A stretch of 64,000 bases of DNA. Origin: Paraburkholderia caffeinitolerans. Lineage in GTDB: Bacteria; Pseudomonadota; Gammaproteobacteria; Burkholderiales; Burkholderiaceae. The number at the start of each line of letters is the position of its first letter. The first letter of the stretch is position 1. This document shows positions 42,966 through 52,086 of this stretch, in pieces. The stretch spans positions 42,447 to 106,446 of the forward strand of contig NZ_CADIKL010000025.1 in assembly GCF_902859945.1 (NCBI RefSeq), read 5' to 3'. The notes beneath the pieces are model-generated. The model had not been told where the DNA came from and did no database searches. It saw only the letters and a list, made by a program, of their open reading frames with translations. A program made the translations under genes and the position numbers.

Positions 42966-44640
42966 AACGCCCACTTCGCCCGACCTTGCCAACCTGGCGC
43001 CGCGCTCGTGGACCACGCGCCGCGATGAAAAGGCCCGCCGCCTCGCCGCCATTGCCGGCTGGCTCGAAGACGGCATCCTGCCCGCCGCGCGCACGACCGA
43101 GGCGCTGGAACTGCTGATCCGCCCTGGCGACCGCGTCGCCCTCGAAGGCGACAACCAGAAGCAGGCCGACTTTCTCTCGCGCTCGTTCGCCAAAGCCGAT
43201 CCCGCGAAGCTCAACAACGTCCATCTGCTGATTTCGACCATCAACCGCCCGGAACATCTGACGCTGTTCGAGCGCGGCATCGCTCACCGCGTGGACTTCT
43301 CGTTCGCGGGACCGCAGAGCCTGCGCGTCGCGCAACTGCTCGAAGACGGCCGGCTCGAAGTGGGCGCGATCCACACCTATGTGGAGCTTTACGCGCGCAT
43401 GTTCGTCGACCTGATTCCGCAGGTCGCGCTGCTGTGCGCGGAAAAGGCCGACCGTCACGGCAATCTGTATACGGGCCCGAACACCGAGGACACGCCCACG
43501 ATTGCCGAGGCCGCCGCGTTCAGCCAGGGCATCGTGATCGTTCAGGTTAACGAAATTGTCGACGAACTGCCGCGCGTGGACATCCCCGGCTCGTGGGTGG
43601 ACGTGGTCGTGCAAGCCGACCGGCCCTTCGCGGTCGAGCCGCTGTTCACGCGCGATCCGCGCCATATCGGCGACTTGCAGGTGCTCACCGCGATGATGGC
43701 CATCAAGGGCATCTACGCACCGTACAACATCACCTCGCTCAATCACGGCATTGGCTTCGACACCGCCGCGATCGAACTGCTGCTGCCCACCTACGGCGAG
43801 TCGCTTGGCCTGAAGGGCAAGATCTGCCGCAACTGGACACTCAATCCGCATCCCACGCTGATTCCCGCCATCGAATCGGGCTGGGTCGAGAGCGTGCATT
43901 GCTTCGGCAGCGAAGTGGGCATGGAAGCGTATATCGCCGCGCGCCCCGATGTGTTCTTCACCGGCAGCGACGGCAGCCTGCGCTCGAACCGCGTGCTGTG
44001 CCAGCTTGCGGGCCAGTATGGCGTCGACCTCTTTATCGGCTCGACGCTGCAGATCGACGCCGACGCGAACTCGTCCACCGTCACGCGCGGGCGGCTGGCC
44101 GGCTTCGGCGGCGCGCCGAACATGGGCCACGATCCGCGCGGGCGACGCCACGCGAGCGACGCGTGGCTCAAGCTGCTCAAGTCGGACGGCCCGCAGGCGT
44201 CGATTGCGCGCGGCCACAAGCTGGTCGTGCAGCTCGTGGAAACGTGGAAGAAAGGCGGCGAGCCGACTTTCGTGGACGAGCTCGACGCCATCGCCGTGGG
44301 CGAGAAAAGCGGCATGCCCATCGCGCCCGTGATGATTTACGGCGACGACGTGAGCCATGTCGTGACCGAGGAAGGCATCGTGCACCTGCATCGCGCCGAA
44401 GGCATCGACGAACGGCGCGCCGCGCTCGCGGCGGTCGCGGGCGTGACGCCCATCGGCCTGCGCGCGCAGCCGCAAAAGACCGAGGAACTGCGCCGGCGCG
44501 GCATCGTTCAGTTCCCCGAAGATCTCGGCATCCGGCGCGGCGACGCGAAACGCTCGCTGCTCGCGGCGCGCAGCATCGACGATCTCGTGACGTGGTCGGG
44601 CGGGCTCTATACGCCGCCCGCACGCTTTCGCAGCTGGTGA
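42949..44640 (+). CDS. mdcA: Malonate decarboxylase alpha subunit (acetyl-S-ACP:malonate ACP transferase)
   Basis: A 563-residue alpha subunit. It begins PRSWTTRRDEKARRLAAIAG and contains blocks VALEGDNQKQADFLSRSFA, VHLLISTINRPEHLTLFERG, CAEKADRHGNLYTGPNTEDT and GRLAGFGGAPNMGHDPRGRR. It transfers the carrier protein between acetyl and malonyl forms, the first step in malonate breakdown. The length is as expected for MdcA. The start codon lies 17 bases inside the GntR gene. Confidence 0.95.
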   Translation: MKPQAETPTSPDLANLAPRSWTTRRDEKARRLAAIAGWLEDGILPAARTTEALELLIRPGDRVALEGDNQKQADFLSRSFAKADPAKLNNVHLLISTINRPEHLTLFERGIAHRVDFSFAGPQSLRVAQLLEDGRLEVGAIHTYVELYARMFVDLIPQVALLCAEKADRHGNLYTGPNTEDTPTIAEAAAFSQGIVIVQVNEIVDELPRVDIPGSWVDVVVQADRPFAVEPLFTRDPRHIGDLQVLTAMMAIKGIYAPYNITSLNHGIGFDTAAIELLLPTYGESLGLKGKICRNWTLNPHPTLIPAIESGWVESVHCFGSEVGMEAYIAARPDVFFTGSDGSLRSNRVLCQLAGQYGVDLFIGSTLQIDADANSSTVTRGRLAGFGGAPNMGHDPRGRRHASDAWLKLLKSDGPQASIARGHKLVVQLVETWKKGGEPTFVDELDAIAVGEKSGMPIAPVMIYGDDVSHVVTEEGIVHLHRAEGIDERRAALAAVAGVTPIGLRAQPQKTEELRRRGIVQFPEDLGIRRGDAKRSLLAARSIDDLVTWSGGLYTPPARFRSW

Positions 44641-44645
44641 GCACG

Positions 44646-45614
44646 ATGCGCACGCTCTTACTGGACAGGCCGGCCGAAGGCGCGGCGGCCTCGTATAGCG
44701 CGACGCCGCGTGGCGCGTGCGACGCCGCGTTGACGCCCGACGCGCAACTCGCGCGCTTCGCGCGCGACGCGCTGATCGAGGAAGCCCGCCTCACGCCCAA
44801 GCCCGCGCTCGTGGATGCGCGCGGCAGCGGCGCCCATGTCGATCTCGATCTCGCGACGATGCTGTGTTCCGCACACGCGCTCGAACCGACCTTCGAGGCG
44901 CTCGCCCGCGCTTCGCGCGGCGCGACGCCGGGCCACGCGCTGCGCACCGATCTCGCACGCATCGGCCGCGCCGGCGAAGCCGCGATGTTGCGTGCGACCG
45001 GCGGCAGCAATGCGCATCGCGGCGCGATCTGGATCGTTGGCTTGTTGGTTGCTGGCGCAACCATTTCGCACACGCCACCCGATGATGCGAGCCCATTTGC
45101 CCATGCCGCGCAGATTGCCGAAACGGCGGCGCACATCGCGCGTTTCGACGACCTGCTCGCGCCCGCGATGCGGCAGCCCACGCAAAGCAACGGCGAACGC
45201 GTGCGCGAGCGCTACAACGTAGGCGGCGCACGGCGCGAGGCTCAAGACGGCTTTCCGCACGTGATTCGCGTGGGCCTGCCCGCGCTCCACGCGGCGCGCG
45301 CGCAAGGGCGCGACGAAGCGGCGGCGCGCGTGGACGCCCTGCTCGCCATCATGGCCTCGCTCGACGACACCTGCGTGCTGCACCGCGCGGGCCTCGCGGG
45401 CCGCGAAGCCGCGCAGACGGGCGCGAAGCGCGTGCGCGACGCGGGCGGCATCGCCACGCGCGCGGGCCGCGCCGCGTTCGACGCGCTTGAACGCGCGCTG
45501 CTCGCGCTCAACGCATCGCCGGGCGGCGCGGCCGATCTGCTTGCCGCGACGCTCTTCATCGAAAAATTGGTTCACCACCGCATCGGCGGGAGGACGGTTT
45601 CATGGAACAACTGA
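44646..45614 (+). CDS. mdcB: Triphosphoribosyl-dephospho-CoA synthase
   Basis: A 322-residue CitG-family enzyme that makes the precursor of the 2-(5''-triphosphoribosyl)-3'-dephospho-CoA prosthetic group from dephospho-CoA and ATP. Key segments are EEARLTPKPALVDARGSGAH, GGSNAHRGAIWIVGLLV and NVGGARREAQDGFPHV. It lies 5 bases after mdcA and overlaps mdcC by 13 bases. Confidence 0.93.
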   Translation: MRTLLLDRPAEGAAASYSATPRGACDAALTPDAQLARFARDALIEEARLTPKPALVDARGSGAHVDLDLATMLCSAHALEPTFEALARASRGATPGHALRTDLARIGRAGEAAMLRATGGSNAHRGAIWIVGLLVAGATISHTPPDDASPFAHAAQIAETAAHIARFDDLLAPAMRQPTQSNGERVRERYNVGGARREAQDGFPHVIRVGLPALHAARAQGRDEAAARVDALLAIMASLDDTCVLHRAGLAGREAAQTGAKRVRDAGGIATRAGRAAFDALERALLALNASPGGAADLLAATLFIEKLVHHRIGGRTVSWNN

Positions 45615-45916
45615 CATTCGACTATCCGGCGCAGCGCGCCGTGACAACGCGCGCCCACGTGGGCGTGGTGGGCTCGGGCGATCTCGAAGTGTTGCTGCAG
45701 CCCGCCGGCGACATGCAGGCGCACGTGGTCGTGCACACCAGCGTGGACGGCTACAGCCACATCTGGAAGAGCGTGCTCGACCGCTTCTTCACGCGCTACG
45801 ACGGCGCGGCGCTCATCGAGATCAACGACTTCGGCGCGACGCCCGGCGTCGTGGCGCTGCGCCTCGCCGAAGCCGTGGAAGCCGCACAGGACAGCGCACA
45901 AGGGGGCAAGGCATGA
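45602..45916 (+). CDS. mdcC: Malonate decarboxylase acyl carrier protein (delta subunit)
   Basis: A 104-residue carrier protein. The prosthetic-group attachment serine is Ser25 in VVGSGDLEVLL, as in the Klebsiella protein, followed by LQPAGDMQAHVVVHTSVDGY and DRFFTRYDGAALIEINDFGA. It carries the malonyl and acetyl groups between MdcA, MdcD/E and MdcH. Its start overlaps mdcB and its stop overlaps the mdcD start (ATGA). Confidence 0.95.
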   Translation: MEQLTFDYPAQRAVTTRAHVGVVGSGDLEVLLQPAGDMQAHVVVHTSVDGYSHIWKSVLDRFFTRYDGAALIEINDFGATPGVVALRLAEAVEAAQDSAQGGKA

Positions 45917-46782
45917 GCGCAGGCATCCCAACTCTGCTGCGCGAGAGCTTCATCGAACTCTCCGCGCGTGAGCGCGCCGCCGCTGTGCTCGACAAGGGCA
46001 GCTTCCGCGAACTGCTCGGCCCGTTCGATCGCATCGAGTCGCCCTGGCTGCCGCTGCAGGGCATCGTCTGCCAGGCCGACGACGGCGCCGTGATCGCGCG
46101 CGGCACGCTCGACGGCGAGCCCGCCGTGGTGTGCGCGATCGAATCGGCGTTCCAGGGCGGCAGCATCGGCGAGGTGTCGGGCAGCAAGATCGCCGCCGCG
46201 CTCGAACTCGCGCTCGCCGACTGCGAACGCGGCAAGATCGTGCGCCCCGTGGTGCTGTTCGAGACCGGCGGAGTGCGTTTGCAGGAAGCCAATCTCGGCC
46301 TCGCCGTGATCGCCGAGATCCAGTCGGCCATCGTCGCGCTGCGCCGCCATGTGCCGGTGGTCGGCGTGATCGCGGGCATGGTGGGCTGCTTCGGCGGCAT
46401 GTCGCTCGCGGCGGCCCTGTGCTCATCTCTCGTGATGACGAAGCAAGGGCGACTCGGCATGAACGGCCCCGAAGTGATCGAGCAGGAGGCCGGCATCGAG
46501 GAGTTCGATTCGAGCGACCGCCGCCACGTGTGGCAGTTGATCGGCGGCGAGCAGCGTGCGCGCACGGGTTACGCCGATGCGCTCGTGGACGACGCCGTCG
46601 ACGATGTGCGCGCCGCCGTGCGCGCCGCGTTCGTACGCGGCATACCGCAAGCGCACCGCACCGAGCAGGTCGACGCCACGCTCGCGAAACTCGCACGGGT
46701 CGATCCCGCCAGCGTCGCGCCCGACACGATGGGCGCGATGTTCGATACACCATCGTCCCAAACACACGGAGAACCCGCATGA
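45913..46782 (+). CDS. mdcD: Malonate decarboxylase beta subunit
   Basis: A 289-residue carboxyltransferase-fold protein that, with the gamma subunit, decarboxylates malonyl-S-carrier. Family blocks include RLQEANLGLAVIAEIQSAIV, GVIAGMVGCFGGMSLAAALC and RLGMNGPEVIEQEAGIEEFD. The ATG shares bases with the mdcC stop codon and its own stop overlaps mdcE by ATGA. Confidence 0.94.
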   Translation: MSAGIPTLLRESFIELSARERAAAVLDKGSFRELLGPFDRIESPWLPLQGIVCQADDGAVIARGTLDGEPAVVCAIESAFQGGSIGEVSGSKIAAALELALADCERGKIVRPVVLFETGGVRLQEANLGLAVIAEIQSAIVALRRHVPVVGVIAGMVGCFGGMSLAAALCSSLVMTKQGRLGMNGPEVIEQEAGIEEFDSSDRRHVWQLIGGEQRARTGYADALVDDAVDDVRAAVRAAFVRGIPQAHRTEQVDATLAKLARVDPASVAPDTMGAMFDTPSSQTHGEPA

Positions 46783-47600
46783 GCGATACGAATTCGAGCC
46801 GGGGCGCGCTGTGGCTGCGCGCACTCGCGGGTACGCCGGACGATGCGAGTGCGCCCTGCGTGCAATACGCCGATGCGCCGCTCGACAGCGAGACGGCGCG
46901 TTTCATCACGGTCGTGCCCGATCCCGATAACCGCTTCCCCCGCGCGCGCGACAACGTGGTGGGCCTCGAACAGGGTTGGCGTCTCGCGCAGGCCGTGCGC
47001 GGCGCGATCGCCGCAGACGCCGCCAGCGGCGCGCGCCGTCCGATCATCGCGATCGTCGACGTGAAGAGCCAGGCTTACGGCTATCGCGAAGAGATGCTCG
47101 GCATCCACCTCGCCTGTGCGGCGGCTGTGGACGCCTATGCGAGCGCGCGCCTCGCGGGGCATCCTGTGGTGGCGCTGATCGTCGGACCCGCCATGTCGGG
47201 CGCGTTCCTCGCGCATGGCTATCAGGCCAATCGCATCGTCGCGCTCGATGCGCCCGGCACGATGGTGCACGCGATGGGCAAGGAAGCTGCAGCGCGCGTC
47301 ACGCGGCGCAGCGTCGAGGACCTCGACGCACTCGGCGAGAAGATCGTGCCGATGTCGTACTCGATGGCCTCGTTCGCGAAGCTCGGGCTGCTCGACGAAT
47401 TGATCGCGGGCGTCGACGCCGATGCGCCGGACGACGCGCAAATCGCGCGCGTGCGCGAGGTGCTTGCGCGAAGGGTGCACGAAGCGCGTCACGACCGGAG
47501 TGGTCTCGCGCATCGTCTTCAGGGTGAAGCGGCGCAACGCACGCGCGCGGCGTCGATCGAGGTTCGCGAGCGGCTCGCGCAACAGTGGGACGCTAGCTGA
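46779..47600 (+). CDS. mdcE: Malonate decarboxylase gamma subunit
   Basis: A 273-residue subunit with the acyl-CoA carboxylase-like fold. Conserved parts are DNRFPRARDNVVGLEQGWRL, IAIVDVKSQAYGYREEMLGI and VALIVGPAMSGAFLAHGYQA. It joins with MdcD in the decarboxylase core. Coupled to mdcD by ATGA and to mdcG by TGATG overlap. Confidence 0.94.
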   Translation: MSDTNSSRGALWLRALAGTPDDASAPCVQYADAPLDSETARFITVVPDPDNRFPRARDNVVGLEQGWRLAQAVRGAIAADAASGARRPIIAIVDVKSQAYGYREEMLGIHLACAAAVDAYASARLAGHPVVALIVGPAMSGAFLAHGYQANRIVALDAPGTMVHAMGKEAAARVTRRSVEDLDALGEKIVPMSYSMASFAKLGLLDELIAGVDADAPDDAQIARVREVLARRVHEARHDRSGLAHRLQGEAAQRTRAASIEVRERLAQQWDAS

Positions 47601-48286
47601 TGCGAGTGTGCGCCGCCCCGCCGTTCGCACCGGACGCGCCACGCACGGACGATGTGCGCTGGCGCCCGCACGATCTGCTGCGGCTCGCACGTCTTACGCC
47701 CGTGCCAGACGAGCCCGCCTGGGTGCGCGAAGCCTTCGCCCGCGCACCGTTCGCGGTCGTGCGCCGCGCCCAGGCTGCATCGGGCTTCGTGGCGGCGGGC
47801 TTGCGCGGCGGCGCGCGCGGCGAGCGCTTCGGCACGTGGATCGATGTTGAGGATATCGAATCATCTGCATCGCCCGAATCGCTGCTCGCGACGGCGCCCT
47901 CGTCTGGACGCACCGCACTCACAGCATTCGTGGCGCTCGCGTCGCTGCGCGAGAGCCCAGGCCCGCTGCGCGACTTCGTCTGGGGACCAACCGGCAGCGC
48001 GGGGTTCGAATTGGCCACGCAAGTCTCCACGCTCACGGAATCCAGCGATCTCGACCTGCTGATCCGCATGCCCCAACGCAGCCACGCCACGACGATTCAA
48101 GCGCTCGCCGCCACGCTCGCGCGTGCCGCCCAGCACGCTGGCACGCGGGTAGACGCTCAACTGGAAACACCGGCGGGCAGTGTCGCGCTCGCCGAACTCT
48201 TACAGTGGGCGACCGGCAAGACACGCGTGCTCGCGCGCGCGAGCGACGGCGCTCGCCTCGTCGCCGATCCGTGGCAAACGTCATGA
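47600..48286 (+). CDS. mdcG: Phosphoribosyl-dephospho-CoA transferase (holo-ACP synthase)
   Basis: A 228-residue transferase that links the triphosphoribosyl-dephospho-CoA made by MdcB to Ser25 of MdcC. It has RWRPHDLLRL at the N-terminus, ARAPFAVVRRAQAASGFVAAG and a nucleotidyltransferase-type acidic motif SSDLDLLIRMP (about 150). The first base of its ATG is the last base of the mdcE stop. Confidence 0.9.
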   Translation: MRVCAAPPFAPDAPRTDDVRWRPHDLLRLARLTPVPDEPAWVREAFARAPFAVVRRAQAASGFVAAGLRGGARGERFGTWIDVEDIESSASPESLLATAPSSGRTALTAFVALASLRESPGPLRDFVWGPTGSAGFELATQVSTLTESSDLDLLIRMPQRSHATTIQALAATLARAAQHAGTRVDAQLETPAGSVALAELLQWATGKTRVLARASDGARLVADPWQTS

Positions 48287-49224
48287 GTCTCGCCTGCCTT
48301 TTTCCCGGCCAGGGTGCGCAAAGCCCCGGCTTCCTGCACCGGCTGCCCGAGCACGAGGTCGTGCGCGCTACGCTCGACGAAGCCGCGGCAACGCTCGGTA
48401 TCGACATTCTCGCGCTCGATAGCGCGCAGGCGCTGCAATCCACGGTTGCGGTGCAAATCGGCCTCGTGGTGGCCGGCGTGGCGCACGCTCGCGCACTCGC
48501 CCAGGTGGGGCTGACGCCGCAGTTCAGCGCCGGACTCTCGGTGGGCGCGTATCCGGCCGCCGTGTGCTGCGGCGCGCTCGACTTCGCCGATGCCCTGCGC
48601 ATGGTGAAAAAGCGCGCCGAGCTGATGGAATCCGCGTGGCCATCGGGCTATGGCCTCGCGGCCGTCTCTGGGCTCAGTGAGACGCAGGTGGAGGCGCTTG
48701 CAGACATAAACGTACACACGCAGGACGGCGCCGCGCGCGTCTACGTGGCCAACGTCAACGCACCGCGCCAGATCGTCGTGGCGGGAGCCGATGCAGCGCT
48801 CGAAGCCTTCGCCACTCGCGCGCTCGCGGCCGGCGCACGCAAAGTGCAGCGGCTAGCGGTTTCCGTTCCTTCGCATTGCGAACTATTAACCGACGCCACG
48901 GAGCAACTCGTGGCGTGGTCGCGCGACATTCCGTTTCGCTCACCCGAAGGCGTCTACATCGACAATCGCGGCGGCCGCCCGCTCCATGACGGCGATGCGA
49001 TTCGCGCCGACCTCGCCACCAACATGCGCTACACGGTACGCTGGTACGACGCGCTCACGGTCATGATCGAGTCGGGCGCGACCGTGCTGGTCGAAGCGCC
49101 GCCCGGCCAGGTGCTCACCGACATCGCCCGCGAGCACTACCCGGAAGTCGCGGCATTGAGCGCGGCCACGCTGCCGCTCGACCGGCTCGCGGCCACCGTG
49201 CGGCGGCGTCTCGGCGTGGATTAA
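48283..49224 (+). CDS. mdcH: Malonyl-CoA:ACP malonyltransferase (epsilon subunit)
   Basis: A 313-residue FabD-like acyltransferase that loads malonate onto the carrier. The active-site serine is in FSAGLSVGAYPAAVC (about 88), with N-terminal CLFPGQGAQSPGFL, the Arg region of RMVKKRAELM and the active His in SVPSHCELL. Last gene of the mdc operon; no terminator-like hairpin is evident downstream, but the 146-base gap to alkB is AT-rich around 49260-49300. Confidence 0.93.
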   Translation: MSLACLFPGQGAQSPGFLHRLPEHEVVRATLDEAAATLGIDILALDSAQALQSTVAVQIGLVVAGVAHARALAQVGLTPQFSAGLSVGAYPAAVCCGALDFADALRMVKKRAELMESAWPSGYGLAAVSGLSETQVEALADINVHTQDGAARVYVANVNAPRQIVVAGADAALEAFATRALAAGARKVQRLAVSVPSHCELLTDATEQLVAWSRDIPFRSPEGVYIDNRGGRPLHDGDAIRADLATNMRYTVRWYDALTVMIESGATVLVEAPPGQVLTDIAREHYPEVAALSAATLPLDRLAATVRRRLGVD

Positions 49225-49370
49225 TGGCGATCAGACTGTCTGTCACCGCAAGCCCGCGAATAAAATATTTATGCGCATAAAGTTGAATTAGATTTTTAGC
49301 GCAACATCTCCTGACGGCGCAAAATTTCGGCGAATCAGCACCCAATTCGCCGCAAAATCCGCCAACACCC

Positions 49371-49970
49371 CTACTTTTTACGCAATTCCGGCATCACCAC
49401 GCGAAACGTCAGATTCACCCGCTCGCCGCTCACCGCAGGCTCCTTGGGCACCCGATGACGCCACTGCGCCTGCGTCTTGCCGCGCATCACCAGCAGGCTG
49501 CCGCCCGAAAGCGGGAATGAGCGCGTCACGCCGGTCGCGTTGTGGCGCAAGTCGAAGCGCCGCGTTGCGCCGAGGCTCAGCGAGGCAATCACGGGCTCCG
49601 GGCCGAGTTCGGGTTCGTGGTCGGCGTGCCAGCCCATGCTGTCCGTGCCGCTGCGGTAACGGTTGAGCAGCACGCTGTTGAAGCGGACACCGCAAAGCGC
49701 GGCAATCGCGTCGCGCAGTTCGGCCACGGCCGGCGTCCACGGCTGTGGCACATTGCGGATTCCCGAATAGATATAGACGGCGCCGGGGTCGCCCTGCCAT
49801 GCGGTCAAACGCGGCTGGTCGACCCAGCCGCCCGGCGTGCGAATACGCTCCTGGCGCCAGTCCGTTTCGGCGACGATGCGCGCCAGCCACTCGGCCGCCG
49901 CCGTGGGCGCGAGCCACACGGGATGCCAGTCGACGTCGGGTTGCGGGGTATCGTCGAAGAGGTCGAACAT
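49371..49970 (-). CDS. alkB: AlkB-type alkylated-DNA repair dioxygenase
   Basis: A 199-residue Fe(II)/2-oxoglutarate dioxygenase. The iron triad is His and Asp in MGWHADHEPELGP (about 120) and His in WRHRVPKEP (about 178), with the 2-oxoglutarate Arg in RVNLTFR near the C-terminus. The QPRLTAWQGDPGAVYIYSG segment matches the AlkB lid region. It removes methyl groups from 1-methyladenine and 3-methylcytosine. The third in-frame Met (49970) was selected because it fits the usual length; two further Met codons upstream are possible. Confidence 0.92.
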   Translation of the reverse strand: MFDLFDDTPQPDVDWHPVWLAPTAAAEWLARIVAETDWRQERIRTPGGWVDQPRLTAWQGDPGAVYIYSGIRNVPQPWTPAVAELRDAIAALCGVRFNSVLLNRYRSGTDSMGWHADHEPELGPEPVIASLSLGATRRFDLRHNATGVTRSFPLSGGSLLVMRGKTQAQWRHRVPKEPAVSGERVNLTFRVVMPELRKK

Positions 49971-50100
49971 CGGGAGCGCTTGCATCGAGGAGAGAGACGC
50001 GCAGTGTCGCACGAGCGCCTATTGCGCGCGGCCGGAGCGCAGCGCTCGCTGCGGCGTCGCGATCCGGCGATCCAGCCGGCATGGGACAGAAGCTATCGCC

Positions 50101-50424
50101 TCAGGTCAGTAGCGCGATATAGAACACCACCGCGCCAATGAGCGCGCCGACGAAACAAAAGGCTTCGGGCGATTCATCAGTCGTGCGCGAGCGCAGCCAC
50201 GCCCCCGCCACGCCGAAGAACCCCGCGATGCCCAGCGCGACGAACAGCATCACGACGTCGAATAACGCGCTGCGGCCGAGTTCGAGGATGTCGACGTGCC
50301 TCACCGCGAAATACAGCGCCACGGCCATGATCGACAGCACGACCATTGGCAGCATGACGTGGCTACCCTCGCGACCCACATGACGACCATGAAGCCCTTG
50401 CACGTTTGGCCTGGTGATTTTCAT
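50101..50424 (-). CDS. Small membrane protein of unknown function
   Basis: A 107-residue protein with an N-terminal basic, His/Gly-rich segment of 25 residues, then three hydrophobic helices: VMLPMVVLSIMAVALYFAV, VVMLFVALGIAGFFGVAGAW and CFVGALIGAVVFYIALL. No recognised domain. The start at 50424 has a GGGGGGACGGG purine run 3-13 bases upstream and is favoured over an earlier in-frame ATG (50481). It lies 130 bases before alkB in the same direction. Confidence 0.65.
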   Translation of the reverse strand: MKITRPNVQGLHGRHVGREGSHVMLPMVVLSIMAVALYFAVRHVDILELGRSALFDVVMLFVALGIAGFFGVAGAWLRSRTTDESPEAFCFVGALIGAVVFYIALLT

Positions 50425-50481
50425 GACCCGTCCCCCCAGAGCGCCCGAAACCGCACGGGCCTCGATTCGAGCATAGTTCAT

Positions 50482-50897
50482 CGATCAGGCCACTTCAATG
50501 AACGTTTAATAGCGTTCACGGGCCCTCGAGAAAATAGTGCGACGTCGGCCCGAGGTTGGCAATCCAGGGTTATGCCGCAGCGCCACACTCGCCCCGCCGG
50601 ATTGCCGTGCACGCCTGTGGTGCGCGTTGCTGCAACGCGCCGAAGCCGCGCCCTGTTATACGTCGCATCGCGCCCCGCCACGCGCCGGCACGAACCGTGC
50701 GCTGCCGGTAAAATGCGGCGAATGCACGAGCGGTGCATCCGCACAAACCATGTAGCGGGCCATGCGATGCACTCCGCCAGCCGCGCGCTGCCGCGCAGCC
50801 GGTGTCCGCGCTTCCCGCTCCGTGGGACTGAGTTGTTCAACCTGGTTGCCAACGCGGGTTACCTGCGCTGGTAACCCGCGCCACCCATCGGCCCGAC
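50482..50897. other. 416-base region without a supported gene
   Basis: Several short open frames occur here but none has a recognisable domain, and their composition is arginine- and alanine-rich as in shadow frames. The only structure noted is a perfect hairpin at the right end (50853-50880). Confidence 0.5.
50853..50880 (+). promoter_or_regulatory. Perfect 11-base hairpin 17 bases before the metallophosphoesterase start
   Basis: CGCGGGTTACC (50853-50863) and GGTAACCCGCG (50870-50880) pair without mismatch around a 6-base loop. It has no following T run, so it is not a typical terminator, and its end lies only 17 bases before the ATG of the next gene; it would sit in the 5' leader. Translational or mRNA-stability control is possible. 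Confidence 0.5.
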
Positions 50898-52055
50898 ATG
50901 CCCCGACTTTCGTTTCTGCTCCGCTTCATTTCCATAGGCGTGCTATTGCACGTCTATGTCGGCTTCCGGCTGATTCCCGACCTGCCCGTGCCCACCACGG
51001 GCAAGTGGCTCGCCGCGCTGTGGCTCGTGCTTTCCGTGGCGGCGATTCCGCCCGGCATGCTCGCGCGCCGCTTCAAGCGCCAGCCGCTCGGCGACCGCCT
51101 CGCATGGATCGGCATGCTCGCAATGGGATTTTTCTCGTCGCTGCTCATGCTGACGCTCGCGCGCGATCTCGTGCTCGCATCGCTCATGACCATCGAATCG
51201 ATCTGGCCGCACAGCGTCGATCTCGCGCGCTGGCGCACGGGCAGCGCCGCCATCGTCGTCGTGCTCGCGTTCTGCTCTACCGCATTCGGCTTTTTCAACG
51301 CACGGCGGCGCGCGCGCGTGCGCAACGTCGACGTGCCGATCCGCGGGCTTCCCGCCGCGCTCGATGGATTCACGATCGTGCAGTTGAGCGACATCCACGT
51401 CGGGCCCACCATCAAGCACGATTACGTAGACGCGATCGTGCGCGCCGTGAACCAGCTCGACGCCGACGTGGTGGCCATCACGGGCGATGTCGTGGACGGC
51501 AGCGTGCAGCATCTTTCGAATCACACCGCGCCGCTTGGGCGGCTCGCGGCAAACCACGGCGTCTATCTCGTCACCGGCAATCACGAGTACTACTCGGGCG
51601 CCGATGCGTGGGTTGCCGAGTTTCGGCGCATCGGCCTCACGGTGCTGATGAACCAGCACGTGGTGATCGAACACGGCGGCGCGCGGCTCGTGCTCGCGGG
51701 CGTGACTGACTACACCGGCGGCAACTTCGATCCCGCACATCGCAGCGATCCGCAAGGCGCCCTGCGCGGCGCGCCGGCCGAAGTGAACACGCGCGTCCTG
51801 CTCGCCCATCAGCCGCGCACCGCGCATGCGGCCGCCGATGCGGGCTACACGTTGCAGTTGTCGGGCCACACACATGGGGGGCAAATCTTCCCGTGGAATT
51901 TTCTCGTGCGGCTACAGCAGCCATTCACGGCCGGCCTCGAAAAGCTCGGCGGCCTGTGGGTCTACACGAGCCGCGGCACGGGCTATTGGGGACCGCCCAA
52001 GCGGCTCGGCGCACCTTCGGAAATCACGCGCGTGCGGCTCGTAGGCGCCCGCTGA
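50898..52055 (+). CDS. Membrane-anchored metallophosphoesterase
   Basis: A 385-residue protein of the calcineurin-like metallophosphoesterase superfamily. Four hydrophobic helices occupy about 5-130. The catalytic domain shows all metal motifs in order: VQLSDIHVGP (DxH), VAITGDVVDG (GDxxD), YLVTGNHEYY (GNHE), LLAHQPRT and LSGHTHGGQIFPW (GHTH). This layout matches YkuE/YaeI-type lipid-related phosphodiesterases with an N-terminal membrane part. The likely substrate is a UDP-diacylglucosamine-like or lipid phosphate; not certain. The AI-2E gene starts 31 bases downstream. Confidence 0.9.
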   Translation: MPRLSFLLRFISIGVLLHVYVGFRLIPDLPVPTTGKWLAALWLVLSVAAIPPGMLARRFKRQPLGDRLAWIGMLAMGFFSSLLMLTLARDLVLASLMTIESIWPHSVDLARWRTGSAAIVVVLAFCSTAFGFFNARRRARVRNVDVPIRGLPAALDGFTIVQLSDIHVGPTIKHDYVDAIVRAVNQLDADVVAITGDVVDGSVQHLSNHTAPLGRLAANHGVYLVTGNHEYYSGADAWVAEFRRIGLTVLMNQHVVIEHGGARLVLAGVTDYTGGNFDPAHRSDPQGALRGAPAEVNTRVLLAHQPRTAHAAADAGYTLQLSGHTHGGQIFPWNFLVRLQQPFTAGLEKLGGLWVYTSRGTGYWGPPKRLGAPSEITRVRLVGAR

Positions 52056-52086
52056 GCCTGCCGGTACACAAAGGAAATCACCGCTC

